Shown here: positions 35,496 through 44,258 of the stretch, piece by piece
Position numbering within the stretch: position 1 is the first letter of the stretch
Layout: each line of letters starts with the position of its first letter
Assembly: GCF_013009345.1 (NCBI RefSeq)
Contig: NZ_JABELE010000002.1
Coordinates: 1-64,000, forward strand
Length of the DNA stretch: 64,000 nucleotides
Direction: 5' to 3'
Origin: Acinetobacter geminorum
GTDB lineage: Bacteria; Pseudomonadota; Gammaproteobacteria; Pseudomonadales; Moraxellaceae
Notes under the pieces: generated by a model
The model's database searches: none
Seen by the model: the letters and a program-made list of their open reading frames with translations, nothing else
What the model was told of the DNA's origin: nothing
Position numbers and translations under genes: made by a program

Positions 35496-36176
35496 ATGCC
35501 ATTTCAACGTCTACCAAACTGGTTCCAACTTGGAGCCTTTTTGCTGGCATTTAATGCCGGAATGATTAATGTATTAGGGTTAATTACTCTTTTGCATCAA
35601 TCTATTTCACATATGACTGGCAACGTTAGTATGCTGGCTATGAGTTTGGTAGAGTGGCAACCCGAACATATCATTTTTTTACTTCTAGTGATTATTTGCT
35701 ATGTTTGCGGTTCATTTTATAGTGGTTTTATTTTAGGTAGCAGTCATTTTCGACTAGGTCGTCGTTATGGCTTACCTTTGAGCCTTGTTGCCTTATTCAT
35801 TTTCCTTTGCTGGCTATTGCTTCCTTATTTTCCACGCTATGGATTATTATGGGCTTGTACAGCAATGGGTTTACAAAATGCAATGGTAAGCCACTATAAA
35901 GGAACAATCATCCGCACTACCCATCTATCAGGTGTTTTAACTGATATTGGTTTAGCACTTGGGTATAAAGCCAGAGGCTTAATAGTAGAAAATAGACGTA
36001 TTGTTTTACATCTACTTATTTTTATCGGCTTTCTGCTGGGTGGAATTCTTGCCGCTTCAGTACATCCATATTTAAAGCTACAATCATTTTTATTGCCGGC
36101 AACTTTAAGCTTAGCCTTAAGTATTTCTTACTGGGTAGTTTATCTCTATAGCACTTCAACTTCACACAAGGACTAA
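35496..36176 (+). CDS. YoaK/DUF1275 family membrane protein
   Basis: This 226-residue protein with six predicted membrane segments belongs to the DUF1275 family (YoaK). Typical marks are the N-terminal FNAGMINVLGLITL (about 19-32), SHMTGNVSMLAMSL (about 38-51) and GLQNAMVSHYKGTIIRTTHLSG (two pieces around 126-147). No transport substrate or function is established. It starts four bases after sstT. Confidence 0.85.
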   Translation: MPFQRLPNWFQLGAFLLAFNAGMINVLGLITLLHQSISHMTGNVSMLAMSLVEWQPEHIIFLLLVIICYVCGSFYSGFILGSSHFRLGRRYGLPLSLVALFIFLCWLLLPYFPRYGLLWACTAMGLQNAMVSHYKGTIIRTTHLSGVLTDIGLALGYKARGLIVENRRIVLHLLIFIGFLLGGILAASVHPYLKLQSFLLPATLSLALSISYWVVYLYSTSTSHKD

Positions 36177-36179
36177 GAC

Positions 36180-36716
36180 ATGGTTAAAAATGCCTTACAA
36201 GCACAGCTATTAAAAGCTGGTTTAGTTGATAATAAAAAAGCAAAAAAATTAACAAAGCAAGCTCATCACGAACAGCGTCTTGGACTAAGCAATGAAGCTG
36301 AAATCAAAGCAAATATTGAAAAAGCTCAACAAGAAAAAGTAGCTAAAGATCAGGCTTTAAATTTAGAAAAACAGAAACAGCTTGAAGAAAAAGCACTTAA
36401 AGCGTCAATCATTCAGATGATTAAGCAGCACAAGATTACTGATTTTGCTGGGGATGTGGCTTATCAATTTATTGATGAAAATAAAATCAAAAAAGTGTAT
36501 CTATCTCAGCAAGTTTATAATGCACTTGTTACAGGTAGCCTAGTTATTGCTAAAGATCAAGATCAATACGCCTATCTTCCAAAAGCTTTAGGTGAAAAAA
36601 TTGATCAAAAAATGCAAGGCTTCATTTTGATTAATAATGCTGAGAAAAACGAACAAGCTACTGATGAGGACGATCCATATGCAGCATATGTTATTCCAGA
36701 TGACTTAATGTGGTAA
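36180..36716 (+). CDS. DUF2058 (YaiL) family protein
   Basis: A 178-residue soluble protein of the DUF2058 family. It has a highly charged, coiled-coil-like N-terminal half (about 1-85, rich in Lys, Glu and Gln) and a compact C-terminal domain (KITDFAGDVAYQFIDENKIKK, split about 92-112). Annotated relatives are called nucleoprotein or polynucleotide-associated, without firm proof. It is third in the group with sstT, after a three-base gap. A terminator (36727-36755) follows. Confidence 0.85.
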   Translation: MVKNALQAQLLKAGLVDNKKAKKLTKQAHHEQRLGLSNEAEIKANIEKAQQEKVAKDQALNLEKQKQLEEKALKASIIQMIKQHKITDFAGDVAYQFIDENKIKKVYLSQQVYNALVTGSLVIAKDQDQYAYLPKALGEKIDQKMQGFILINNAEKNEQATDEDDPYAAYVIPDDLMW

Positions 36717-36726
36717 TACAATACTT

Positions 36727-36760
36727 AGGCCTTTATGATATAGATCTAAAGGCCTCTTCT
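36727..36760 (+). terminator. Terminator of sstT-DUF1275-DUF2058
   Basis: AGGCCTTTA (36727-36735) pairs with TAAAGGCCT (36747-36755) around an 11-base loop, followed by CTTCT. It lies ten bases after the DUF2058 stop. Confidence 0.75.
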
Positions 36761-36857
36761 AATTAATGTGCAGCTGTAATAATTTAACAAATGTTCAAAA
36801 TACTAAGAAAAAATACTTAAAGAATAAATTCCTTCACCCTTTATCTATTAATCTCGA

Positions 36858-36921
36858 TATAATGAATAATACTTTTAGTCCTCGCGACGTTCTTGAAGAT
36901 TTCTTCGAGTCTCCTTTTTTG
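36858..36921 (+). ncRNA. Possible short RNA or attenuator before the ABC exporter
   Basis: A TATAAT (36858-36863) is followed about 27 bases on by a hairpin: CTTGAAGA (36892-36899) with TCTTCGAG (36902-36909), which pair except for a G-T wobble. A T-run ends at about 36920. This could be a transcript of about 50 nt or a terminator in the leader of the ABC exporter message. The matching -35 is poor (TTCACC, 19 bases upstream). Confidence 0.3.
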
Positions 36922-37079
36922 CGTCATGTATTAATTTAAGACGTACAACATAATCAGTTCATGTGTATTTGCATATATTCACAAGATCGAAACCTTAAGT
37001 GATATTGATCTAACTGACTTTTTGCAAATTAAATTGCAAAGATTTAATTAAGTGGCTTTTGTCTCAAAGGTAGTAATTC

Positions 37080-38927
37080 ATGCTGAAGTGGTTTGAAAAA
37101 CTTGTAGATCCCTACCCAACTAAAGGTTTAGATGAACCTTTACCAACTCGTTTTTTCCCATTTGTTTGGCAAGCTACGGAAGGCCTACGCCCTTACTTAT
37201 TCTTACTTATTCTTTTTACAGCAGGTGCTGCAAGCTTTGAAGCCTTACTTTTTTCAAAGATTGGACAACTCGTAGACTGGTTAAGTAAAAGTCATCCGGA
37301 AAGCTTTTTAAGTCAGCATGCTACTGATTTACTCATTTTGATTGCAGTCTTATTTACCAATATCTTTTTTGTAAATATTCAATCTATTATCAAACATCAA
37401 ATTTTATATAGCACCTTCCCAATGCGTTTGCGCTGGCGTTTCCATAATCTTTTATTGAAACAAAGCTTAGACTTTTTCCATAATGACTTTGCAGGACGAC
37501 TTTCTGCCAAAGTTATGCAAACAGCACTAGCAATCCGTGAGTTCTGGATTATTTTGGGTGACATGTTGGCATACGTCAGCATTTACTTCATTACAGTCAG
37601 CATTGTTCTGGGCGCAATTTCACCAATTTTACTTATTCCACTTTTAGTTTGGTTAAGCCTATTTTTATTAAGCGCATGGTTCTTTATCCCCCGCTTAAGT
37701 AAAGTTTCCCAGCAACAAGCCGATGCTCGTGCTGTCATGACAGGCCGCGTAACAGATGCATACACCAATATCCAAACAGTAAAACTATTTGCCCATGCTG
37801 GTCGTGAAAGCCAATACGCAAAAGCATCGATGAAAGAGTTTATGACTACAGTCTATGCCCAAATGCGTTTAGGTACCCTCTTTGAAGTCAGCATTAATAT
37901 GTTGTCTGCTGTTTTGTTTGTAGGTGTAATTGGTACCTCTGTTTGGCTATGGACTCAAGGTTTAGCAGCATTAGGTGTAATTGCAGCAACTACTGCAATG
38001 ATTCTAAAACTTAATAGTATGGCTGAATTTATGATGTGGCATATGTCAGCCTTATTTGAAAATGTTGGAACCATTCAAGATGGTATGCAAACATTAGGTA
38101 AAAAAATCAATATTCAAGACAAACCGGATGCAAAACCACTTAAAGTCACCAAAGGTGAGATTGTATTTAAAGATGTAAGCTTTGCTTATAACAATAAAAA
38201 TGTGATTGATCACTTCAACTTGCATATTAGAGCAGGCGAAAAAATAGGAATTGTGGGCCGTTCTGGCGCAGGAAAGTCGACGCTGATCCAGTTGCTTTTA
38301 CATTTTTACCATCTTAAGCAAGGTGCCATTTTAATTGATGGCCAAAACATCGAAGATGTAACTCAAGATAGTCTAAGAGCTAATATTGCTTTAGTTACTC
38401 AAGATACGTCTTTATTACATCGCTCAGTTGCAGAAAACATTAAATATGGCCGCCCAGATGCGTCTGATGCAGATATGGAAAATGCTGTAAATAAAGCCAA
38501 AGCTGCTGAATTTATTCCGCAATTAGTTGATTTAAAAGGACGTAGTGGTTATAACGCTCAAGTAGGTGAACGTGGTGTCAAGCTTTCTGGCGGTCAAAGA
38601 CAGCGTATTGCTATTGCACGTGTATTCTTAAAGGATGCTCCTATTCTTATTTTAGATGAAGCAACTAGTGCATTAGACTCGGAAGTTGAAGCAGCAATCC
38701 AGTCAAGTTTAAATGACCTGATGGTTGATAAAACCGTTATTGCAATTGCACACCGTTTATCTACTATTGCACAAATGGACCGTTTAATCGTTCTTGATGA
38801 AGGTCGAATTGCTGAGCAAGGAACTCATGAAGAGTTAATTGCGCAAAATGGTATATACGCACAGTTATGGAAACGTCAAACAGGTGGTTTCCTAATTGAA
38901 CAAAAAGTATTACAGGGTCAAGATTAA
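37080..38927 (+). CDS. ABC exporter, fused membrane and ATPase domains
   Basis: A 615-residue half-transporter. Five to six membrane helices lie in the first 330 residues, then an ATPase with Walker A GRSGAGKSTLI (about 396), signature LSGGQRQRIAIARVF (about 500) and Walker B ILILDEATSALD. It resembles the MsbA/ATM1-like exporters called putative multidrug transporters, but substrate cannot be read from sequence. Its stop overlaps the start of a MaoC-domain gene by one base (TAATG), an unusual partner. It has its own long upstream region, so it is the head of a small operon. Confidence 0.85.
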   Translation: MLKWFEKLVDPYPTKGLDEPLPTRFFPFVWQATEGLRPYLFLLILFTAGAASFEALLFSKIGQLVDWLSKSHPESFLSQHATDLLILIAVLFTNIFFVNIQSIIKHQILYSTFPMRLRWRFHNLLLKQSLDFFHNDFAGRLSAKVMQTALAIREFWIILGDMLAYVSIYFITVSIVLGAISPILLIPLLVWLSLFLLSAWFFIPRLSKVSQQQADARAVMTGRVTDAYTNIQTVKLFAHAGRESQYAKASMKEFMTTVYAQMRLGTLFEVSINMLSAVLFVGVIGTSVWLWTQGLAALGVIAATTAMILKLNSMAEFMMWHMSALFENVGTIQDGMQTLGKKINIQDKPDAKPLKVTKGEIVFKDVSFAYNNKNVIDHFNLHIRAGEKIGIVGRSGAGKSTLIQLLLHFYHLKQGAILIDGQNIEDVTQDSLRANIALVTQDTSLLHRSVAENIKYGRPDASDADMENAVNKAKAAEFIPQLVDLKGRSGYNAQVGERGVKLSGGQRQRIAIARVFLKDAPILILDEATSALDSEVEAAIQSSLNDLMVDKTVIAIAHRLSTIAQMDRLIVLDEGRIAEQGTHEELIAQNGIYAQLWKRQTGGFLIEQKVLQGQD

Positions 38928-39367
38928 TGCTTTATTTAGAAGATTTGAAAATTGGTGATCGCTTCATTAGCCGTGAATATGAAATTACCTTAGATGAAAT
39001 CAAAAAATTCGCAAACTCCTATGACCCTCAGCCCTTCCATATAGATGAAGAACAAGCTAAGCATGATCCAATTTTTCAGGGAATTGCTGCTAGCGGTTGG
39101 CATACTTCTGCAATTACTATGCGGTTATGGACGGAATGTATGCCGATTCATGGCGGCCTGATTGGTTCAGAGTCCAGCTTACGTTGGCCACGCCCTACTC
39201 GACCAGGTGATAAAATTCATGTTGAAGCAGAAATTTCAGCGATCACACCATCCAAAACAAAATTAGATCGTGGTATTGTAAGTTACGTTACGCAAGCCTT
39301 AAATCAAAATGGCGACGTATTACTTATTTCAACAACAAAAATTGTTGTCTTTAAAAAGAATGTTTAA
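38927..39367 (+). CDS. MaoC-like hotdog dehydratase domain protein
   Basis: A 146-residue MaoC/FabZ hotdog protein. The R-hydratase-like signature is present: the Asp in SYDPQPFHIDEE (about 31-42) and the His in the same stretch, with SGWHTSAITMRLW (about 56-68). Such proteins hydrate enoyl-CoA or enoyl-ACP esters, or have lost activity. It is coupled to the ABC exporter by a one-base overlap, but the functional link is not known. An AraC-family gene follows after 108 bases. Confidence 0.82.
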   Translation: MLYLEDLKIGDRFISREYEITLDEIKKFANSYDPQPFHIDEEQAKHDPIFQGIAASGWHTSAITMRLWTECMPIHGGLIGSESSLRWPRPTRPGDKIHVEAEISAITPSKTKLDRGIVSYVTQALNQNGDVLLISTTKIVVFKKNV

Positions 39368-39475
39368 AACATGGTTGATATGATTGTCTAACAGTTTTTA
39401 TAAACTCAGATTATATTTCATGACAAGATGTGTAAGAAATGCATGTGACAAATTGATGAGAGCAATGGAACGCAT

Positions 39476-40501
39476 ATGAAAATTACCTCAGCTCGTCAAG
39501 ATCAGGGTATTCCGGGAGTCTATGGCTTATTGCTATTAGATGTTGTTTCACGTTGGGGATATAACGATGAAACATTATTTGCTCCATTTCATCTTACTAG
39601 TGAACAACTGGCCGACCCTGATTATCGTATTTCTACACCTGTAGCAAATGAATTGGTTAAACACGCTCTTAATTTAACTGGTGAAACTACGTTGGGGTAC
39701 CATCTTGGTACTCAAATGCGTATTTCGATTCATGGCTTCATTGGCTATGCGATTATGACAGCTAAAGATATTACAGAAGCAATTGCCCTTGCAGCACGCT
39801 TTATTCAATTACGTTTACCCTTTTTACAACTCTATTTTTCAACGTTTGGTCCAAAAGCCACCTTACAATTACAGTGTGACATCGAACTTGAACCTCTAAG
39901 AACAGAAATCGTTTTAGGTTTGACCATTGGTATTATGAGTATGGCTAAAGCGATTACGGGTATCGAAGATTTAGCTGGTGATGTAGATTTGGACTTTCCT
40001 GAACCAGAAGGTTTTGAAAAGTATAGAAATAAACTAAGCAGCACAATTCGCTTCAACCAGCCTCATTTGATTTCAAGTTTTGATAAAAAATATCTAGGAA
40101 TTAAATTAGTTAATGCTGATCCTATCGCAAGTCAGGTTGCTATTAATCAGTGCGAAGCCGAACTTTCCGCTTTAGGTGAGCGCCGGCGTTTAGCAATGCG
40201 AGTTCGTGATATTTTAAGTAATTCTGAACAACATTATTTAAGCATTGAAAATGTAGCCGAATGTCTACATATGTCAGACCGCACACTAAAGCGCCAATTA
40301 GCGGCTGAAGGAACTTCATTTTCTACATTGGTTGATGAAGTGCGCTATCGACATGCAACATCTCTACTTTCACGTACAGATTATAGTCTTGAACAAATTG
40401 CAGATGAACTTGGCTATTCAGACGTTGCAAATTTTAGCCGTGCTTTTAAACGCTGGAGTGGCCGTAGCCCAAGCAACTGGCGTAAAGACCCATACTTATA
40501 A
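39476..40501 (+). CDS. AraC family transcriptional regulator (OruR-like)
   Basis: This 341-residue activator has an N-terminal AraC-type effector domain of the kind often found beside lipid or amino-acid genes (about 25-205). The C-terminal double helix-turn-helix is at about 235-338 (ENVAECLHMSDRTLKRQLAA, then LEQIADELGYSDVANFSRAF). It lies directly after the ABC exporter-MaoC pair on the same strand, so it may control those genes. The ligand is unknown. GGAAC precedes the ATG at good distance. Confidence 0.85.
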   Translation: MKITSARQDQGIPGVYGLLLLDVVSRWGYNDETLFAPFHLTSEQLADPDYRISTPVANELVKHALNLTGETTLGYHLGTQMRISIHGFIGYAIMTAKDITEAIALAARFIQLRLPFLQLYFSTFGPKATLQLQCDIELEPLRTEIVLGLTIGIMSMAKAITGIEDLAGDVDLDFPEPEGFEKYRNKLSSTIRFNQPHLISSFDKKYLGIKLVNADPIASQVAINQCEAELSALGERRRLAMRVRDILSNSEQHYLSIENVAECLHMSDRTLKRQLAAEGTSFSTLVDEVRYRHATSLLSRTDYSLEQIADELGYSDVANFSRAFKRWSGRSPSNWRKDPYL

Positions 40502-40538
40502 TGTTTAAAACTATTGGACACAAGCTTAAGGAGTTATC

Positions 40539-40913
40539 ATGAATCATCCTTCGGAACTGAAGTATGCACGTACACATGAGTGGGTAAAGATTGAGGGTGA
40601 TTTAGTTATTACCGGGATTACCGATCATGCACAAGATGAACTTGGCGATTTGGTTTACGTTGAAACTCCAGAAGTTGGGAGTAAAGTTACTGCTGGCGAA
40701 CAAGCTGGTGTGGTTGAATCAGTAAAAACTGCTTCTGACATCCATGCTCCTGTTTCAGGCACTGTAGTAGAAGTAAATACTGACCTTGAAGATGATCCTG
40801 ACTTTGTAAATGAAGATCCATATGGTAAAGGCTGGATTTATAAAATTAAACCAGACAACATTGCAGATGTTGAAAAACTTTTATCAAATGCAGAATATGA
40901 AGCTGGCTTATAA
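40539..40913 (+). CDS. gcvH: Glycine cleavage system H protein
   Basis: GcvH carries the aminomethyl group on lipoyl-lysine between the P, T and L proteins. The lipoylation site is in ESVKTASD (about Lys65), within GVVESVKTASDIHAPVSG. Length 124 is standard. A clean AAGGAG precedes the ATG. gcvT and gcvP are not adjacent, so the cleavage genes are split in this genome. A strong terminator (40942-40969) ends the gene. Confidence 0.97.
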   Translation: MNHPSELKYARTHEWVKIEGDLVITGITDHAQDELGDLVYVETPEVGSKVTAGEQAGVVESVKTASDIHAPVSGTVVEVNTDLEDDPDFVNEDPYGKGWIYKIKPDNIADVEKLLSNAEYEAGL

Positions 40914-40941
40914 AAGATAGGCATCGCTTTCAATATTTGAT

Positions 40942-40971
40942 AAAACCAGTTTAGTTTTAAACTGGTTTTTT
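40942..40971 (+). terminator. Terminator of gcvH
   Basis: AAAACCAGTTTA (40942-40953) pairs with TAAACTGGTTTT (40958-40969) around GTTT, followed by T residues. Confidence 0.9.
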
Positions 40972-41011
40972 ATTATCTATTTAAAATTAGCTTTCCGAAT
41001 AGGTGAATTCT

Positions 41012-41710
41012 ATGACAAACCTTGTTGTATTTTCAGGTGCGGGCATGAGTGCCGAAAGTGGAATCAGCACTTTTCGTGACAGTAATGGCTTATGGGAAAA
41101 TTACGACATCCAACAAGTTGCCACACCTGAGGCATGGCAAAGGGATCCTGCCTTAGTTCAACGCTTTTATAATGAGCGACGTAAAAATATTTTAGAGGCT
41201 AAACCTAACGAAGCTCATCAATATATTGCCAAACTACAAAACCACTTTGACGTACAAGTGATTACTCAAAATATTGATGATTTACATGAACGGGCTGGAA
41301 GTTCCAAAGTTTTACATTTGCATGGAAATATTCGTTTAGCGAAAAGCTCTGGCCCTGATGCACAATTTACAACACAGTTTTACGATATTAACGGATGGAA
41401 GCTAGATCTAGAACAAGACTTTTGCCCAGATGGCTATCCCCTGCGTCCACATGTAGTCTGGTTTGGTGAAGCTGTGCCTGCTTATGAAGAAGCAATTCAA
41501 TTAGTACAGAGTGCAGATATTTTTATTGTGATAGGCTCGACATTAAGCGTATATCCCGTTGCGGCTTTAGTACATGAAATTTCAGATCAATGTAAAGCCT
41601 ACTATATAGATCCAAATGCGGATCATTTGCGTGTTCCTCAACAATACGAATTATTAAAGATGTCAGCGACCCAAGGAATGCATAAACTTTTTGAAAATTT
41701 AATCAGCTAA
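41012..41710 (+). CDS. NAD-dependent sirtuin deacylase (CobB-like, zinc site missing)
   Basis: A 232-residue Sir2 deacylase. The NAD-binding FSGAGMSAESGISTFRD (about 7-23), TQNIDDLHERAG (85-96), catalytic His104 in LHLHG and GSTLSVYP are present. Tyr53 and Arg56 (FYNERR) are the class III pair favouring succinyl or malonyl lysine. The usual four zinc cysteines between the HG and RPHVVWFGE are absent: only one Cys lies there. Similar zinc-less sirtuins are known in some bacteria. I start it at the ATG at 41012, with AGGTG six bases before it, rather than a GTG three codons upstream. Confidence 0.88.
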   Translation: MTNLVVFSGAGMSAESGISTFRDSNGLWENYDIQQVATPEAWQRDPALVQRFYNERRKNILEAKPNEAHQYIAKLQNHFDVQVITQNIDDLHERAGSSKVLHLHGNIRLAKSSGPDAQFTTQFYDINGWKLDLEQDFCPDGYPLRPHVVWFGEAVPAYEEAIQLVQSADIFIVIGSTLSVYPVAALVHEISDQCKAYYIDPNADHLRVPQQYELLKMSATQGMHKLFENLIS

Positions 41711-42121
41711 TTGCTATTTTTAGGCACTAAATAAGCCGAATGTGCATAAAAATATTATTAATTGACCAAAAAATTGTCGATTTTTTTAACTTTATTTTAA
41801 ATTTCTATAAATTTTTTTTGACCAATAGCCTATTTATAACCCTATATGAATTTAGTTTTTTTCAGAATGGCGTTTTTTTGCAGAAAAAATTAAAAAAAAT
41901 AAATATTAAAAAACTATAAGTTATTGATTTGTATTACAATTCAATATATCTAAAATCAATTTATTTCAATTTACACAATGATACAAAAGTACAATATAAA
42001 AATAACAGTGCAAAAAAAATCTTTTGTGGTTGAATCTCAACCTCTTGGATGCCGTACAAGAAAACAGCGACCTGGATTAGGTTACAATCACGGATTATGG
42101 ATATAAGGACACACATCCATT
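41711..42121. other. AT-rich putP upstream region
   Basis: 411 bases, extremely AT-rich in the middle (about 41750-42010), with no open frame. TTGACCAA appears twice on the plus strand (about 41762 and 41819). GGTTGA and TCAACC (42028-42042) form a 6-3-6 hairpin near putP. The AT-richness suggests regulation by Lrp-type or nucleoid proteins, which is an inference. Confidence 0.5.
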
Positions 42122-43612
42122 ATGAGTTATTTTGATCCCACCCTCATCATGTTTATGGTGTACATCGTAGCAATGGTTCTTATCGGCTTATTTGCCTACC
42201 GTGCTACAAGCGACTTCTCAGATTATATTCTCGGTGGTCGTAGTTTAGGCAGTTTCGTAACTGCATTATCCGCAGGCGCATCAGACATGAGTGGTTGGCT
42301 GCTCATGGGTTTACCAGGCGCGATTTATCTTTCTGGTTTATCTGAAGCGTGGATTGCAATTGGTCTCATTATCGGTGCTTGGCTTAACTGGCTACTGGTT
42401 GCTGGTCGATTACGCGTTCATACTGAAGTCCAAAATAATGCACTCACGTTGCCAGATTATTTTACAAGTCGTTTTGACGATCAGAAAAAAGTACTTCGTA
42501 TTTTCTCTGCCGTTATCATCTTGGTTTTCTTCGCAATTTATTGTGCTTCAGGCATGGTAGCAGGCGCCCGTTTATTTGAAAATTTATTCGGCATGTCGTA
42601 TACAGCTGCAATCTGGCTTAGCGCAATTGCGACCATCAGTTATGTTTGTATTGGTGGATTCTTAGCAATTAGCTGGACCGATACGTTCCAAGCTGGCTTA
42701 ATGATTTTTGCACTATTGCTTACTCCAATTGTAACCTACCTTGCAATTGGCGATACAACGCAGTTTGTGACACTCATTGAAACTGCTCGTCCACATGCGT
42801 TTAATATCATCTCAGATTTGAGCGTTGTGGCGGTTCTCTCCTCCATGGCATGGGGCTTAGGTTACTTTGGCCAGCCACATATTCTTGTGCGCTTCATGGC
42901 CGCTGACTCTGTAAAATCAATTCCTGCTGCTCGTCGCATTGGTATGACTTGGATGATTTTATGCCTAATCGGCGCTGTAGGTGCTGGTTTCTTCGGTATT
43001 GCTTACTTCCAACAACACCCTGAATTAGCAGCAGTTGTAAGTAAAAATCCTGAAACTGTATTTATGGAATTGACTAAAATCTTATTCAATCCATGGATTG
43101 TAGGTATCATTCTGGCTGCGATTTTAGCTGCTGTGATGAGTACATTGAGCTGCCAACTTTTGGTATGTTCAAGTGCACTAACAGAAGATTTGTACAAAGG
43201 CTTTATTCGTAAGAATGCATCTCAAAAAGAGCTTGTATGGGTTGGACGACTCATGGTTCTTGCGATTGCTCTTCTTGCGATTGTTCTTGCTGGTAATCCA
43301 GACAGTAAAGTTCTTGGTCTTGTTGCCTATGCATGGGCTGGCTTCGGTGCTGCATTTGGTCCGCTTATCATCTTGTCATTATTCTGGAAACGTATGAATT
43401 TACAAGGTGCTTTAGCGGGTATGATCGTTGGTGCAGTTGTAGTCATTGGCTGGAAAAATCTTTTCGCAGACACTGGTGTTTACGAAATTATCCCAGGCTT
43501 TATCCTTGCATTTATCAGCATCATTGTAGTGAGTCTTTTAACTAAAGCGCCAAATACAACAGTAACTGGCCGCTTTGAAAAAGCAGATGAACTCTACAAA
43601 GAAAGCGTATAA
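42122..43612 (+). CDS. putP: Sodium/proline symporter
   Basis: PutP imports proline with sodium; it is a member of the SSS family. The 496 residues form about 12-13 helices. Motifs include ILGGRSLGSFVTALSAGASD (about 36-55), GQPHILVRFMA (about 251) and VMSTLSCQLLVCSSALTEDL (about 339). It is next to the divergent lrp-putA pair, so the whole proline-use locus sits together. AAGGA is present upstream but distant from the ATG. A bidirectional terminator (43621-43654) follows. Confidence 0.96.
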   Translation: MSYFDPTLIMFMVYIVAMVLIGLFAYRATSDFSDYILGGRSLGSFVTALSAGASDMSGWLLMGLPGAIYLSGLSEAWIAIGLIIGAWLNWLLVAGRLRVHTEVQNNALTLPDYFTSRFDDQKKVLRIFSAVIILVFFAIYCASGMVAGARLFENLFGMSYTAAIWLSAIATISYVCIGGFLAISWTDTFQAGLMIFALLLTPIVTYLAIGDTTQFVTLIETARPHAFNIISDLSVVAVLSSMAWGLGYFGQPHILVRFMAADSVKSIPAARRIGMTWMILCLIGAVGAGFFGIAYFQQHPELAAVVSKNPETVFMELTKILFNPWIVGIILAAILAAVMSTLSCQLLVCSSALTEDLYKGFIRKNASQKELVWVGRLMVLAIALLAIVLAGNPDSKVLGLVAYAWAGFGAAFGPLIILSLFWKRMNLQGALAGMIVGAVVVIGWKNLFADTGVYEIIPGFILAFISIIVVSLLTKAPNTTVTGRFEKADELYKESV

Positions 43613-43620
43613 GTTATTGA

Positions 43621-43656
43621 AATAAATAAAGGGGCTTCGGCCCCTTTATTTATTTT
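43621..43656. terminator. Bidirectional terminator between putP and the lrp-type gene
   Basis: A 15-bp perfect stem (43621-43635 with 43640-43654) with GGGGC-TTCG-GCCCC at its top. A/T tracts on both sides let it act on both genes. The lrp-type stop codon (43646-43648) lies inside the stem. Confidence 0.93.
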
Positions 43657-44134
43657 TAGTTTTGATTTTAATTTTTGAAGTATCTTTTACAACTTGCATG
43701 ACTGGATAACTACGAGTCTCTTTAACCCCTGGTAATTGCCACAGTACCTGCCCCGCAATTCGTCTAAACTCTTCCATGCTGCCACTTCGTAATTTAATTA
43801 AAAAATCAAACCCACCACTCACCATATGGCATTCAACAATTTCCGGATAGTGAACCACAGCATCAATAAACTCATCTAAAACATTGGGGGTAGTCTTATC
43901 TAATAGTACCTCTACGAACACCAAAAAATTTGCATTTAACTTGATTGGATTCAATTTCGCTTCATATCCCAAAATGAAATCATCCTTTGTCAACTTCTGC
44001 ACTCGGGCCATAACAGCAGTTGGCGACAAGTTAACAAGTTCGGCTAATTTACTATTAGAAATTCGCCCATCTGTTTGAAGAATATCCAAAATTTTTAAAT
44101 CAGTGCGGTCAAGGCTTAATATTGGGCCATTCAT
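43646..44134 (-). CDS. Lrp/AsnC family regulator of the proline locus
   Basis: A 162-residue Lrp-type regulator. The N-terminal helix-turn-helix (about 12-58, ISNSKLAELVNLSPTAVMAR) is followed by the RAM ligand domain (about 72-150, with HMVSGGFDFLIKL). It is divergent from putA and convergent with putP, as with PutR of alphaproteobacteria, so I infer it activates putA/putP in response to proline. AGAGGA lies eight bases before the ATG. Its last codons and stop form part of the terminator stem shared with putP. Confidence 0.9.
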   Translation of the reverse strand: MNGPILSLDRTDLKILDILQTDGRISNSKLAELVNLSPTAVMARVQKLTKDDFILGYEAKLNPIKLNANFLVFVEVLLDKTTPNVLDEFIDAVVHYPEIVECHMVSGGFDFLIKLRSGSMEEFRRIAGQVLWQLPGVKETRSYPVMQVVKDTSKIKIKTKNK

Positions 44135-44258
44135 CTGAATTTTCCTCTAAAAAATAGGCAAAATATAGTGAGTTATTCGGTGTTTCTTCTGTAATGATAA
44201 ATTATCTAAACCTCTCTACTCAAGATGGGAGTATGAGAGTTGCTTGGCGGAAACAGAT

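Larger units (their letters stand above)
36717..37079. other. Intergenic region before the ABC exporter
   Basis: 363 bases. It begins with the DUF2058 terminator and contains a possible promoter (TATAAT at 36858-36863). A hairpin with T tract lies at 36890-36920 (see the separate entry). The rest is AT-rich without an open frame. Confidence 0.55.
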
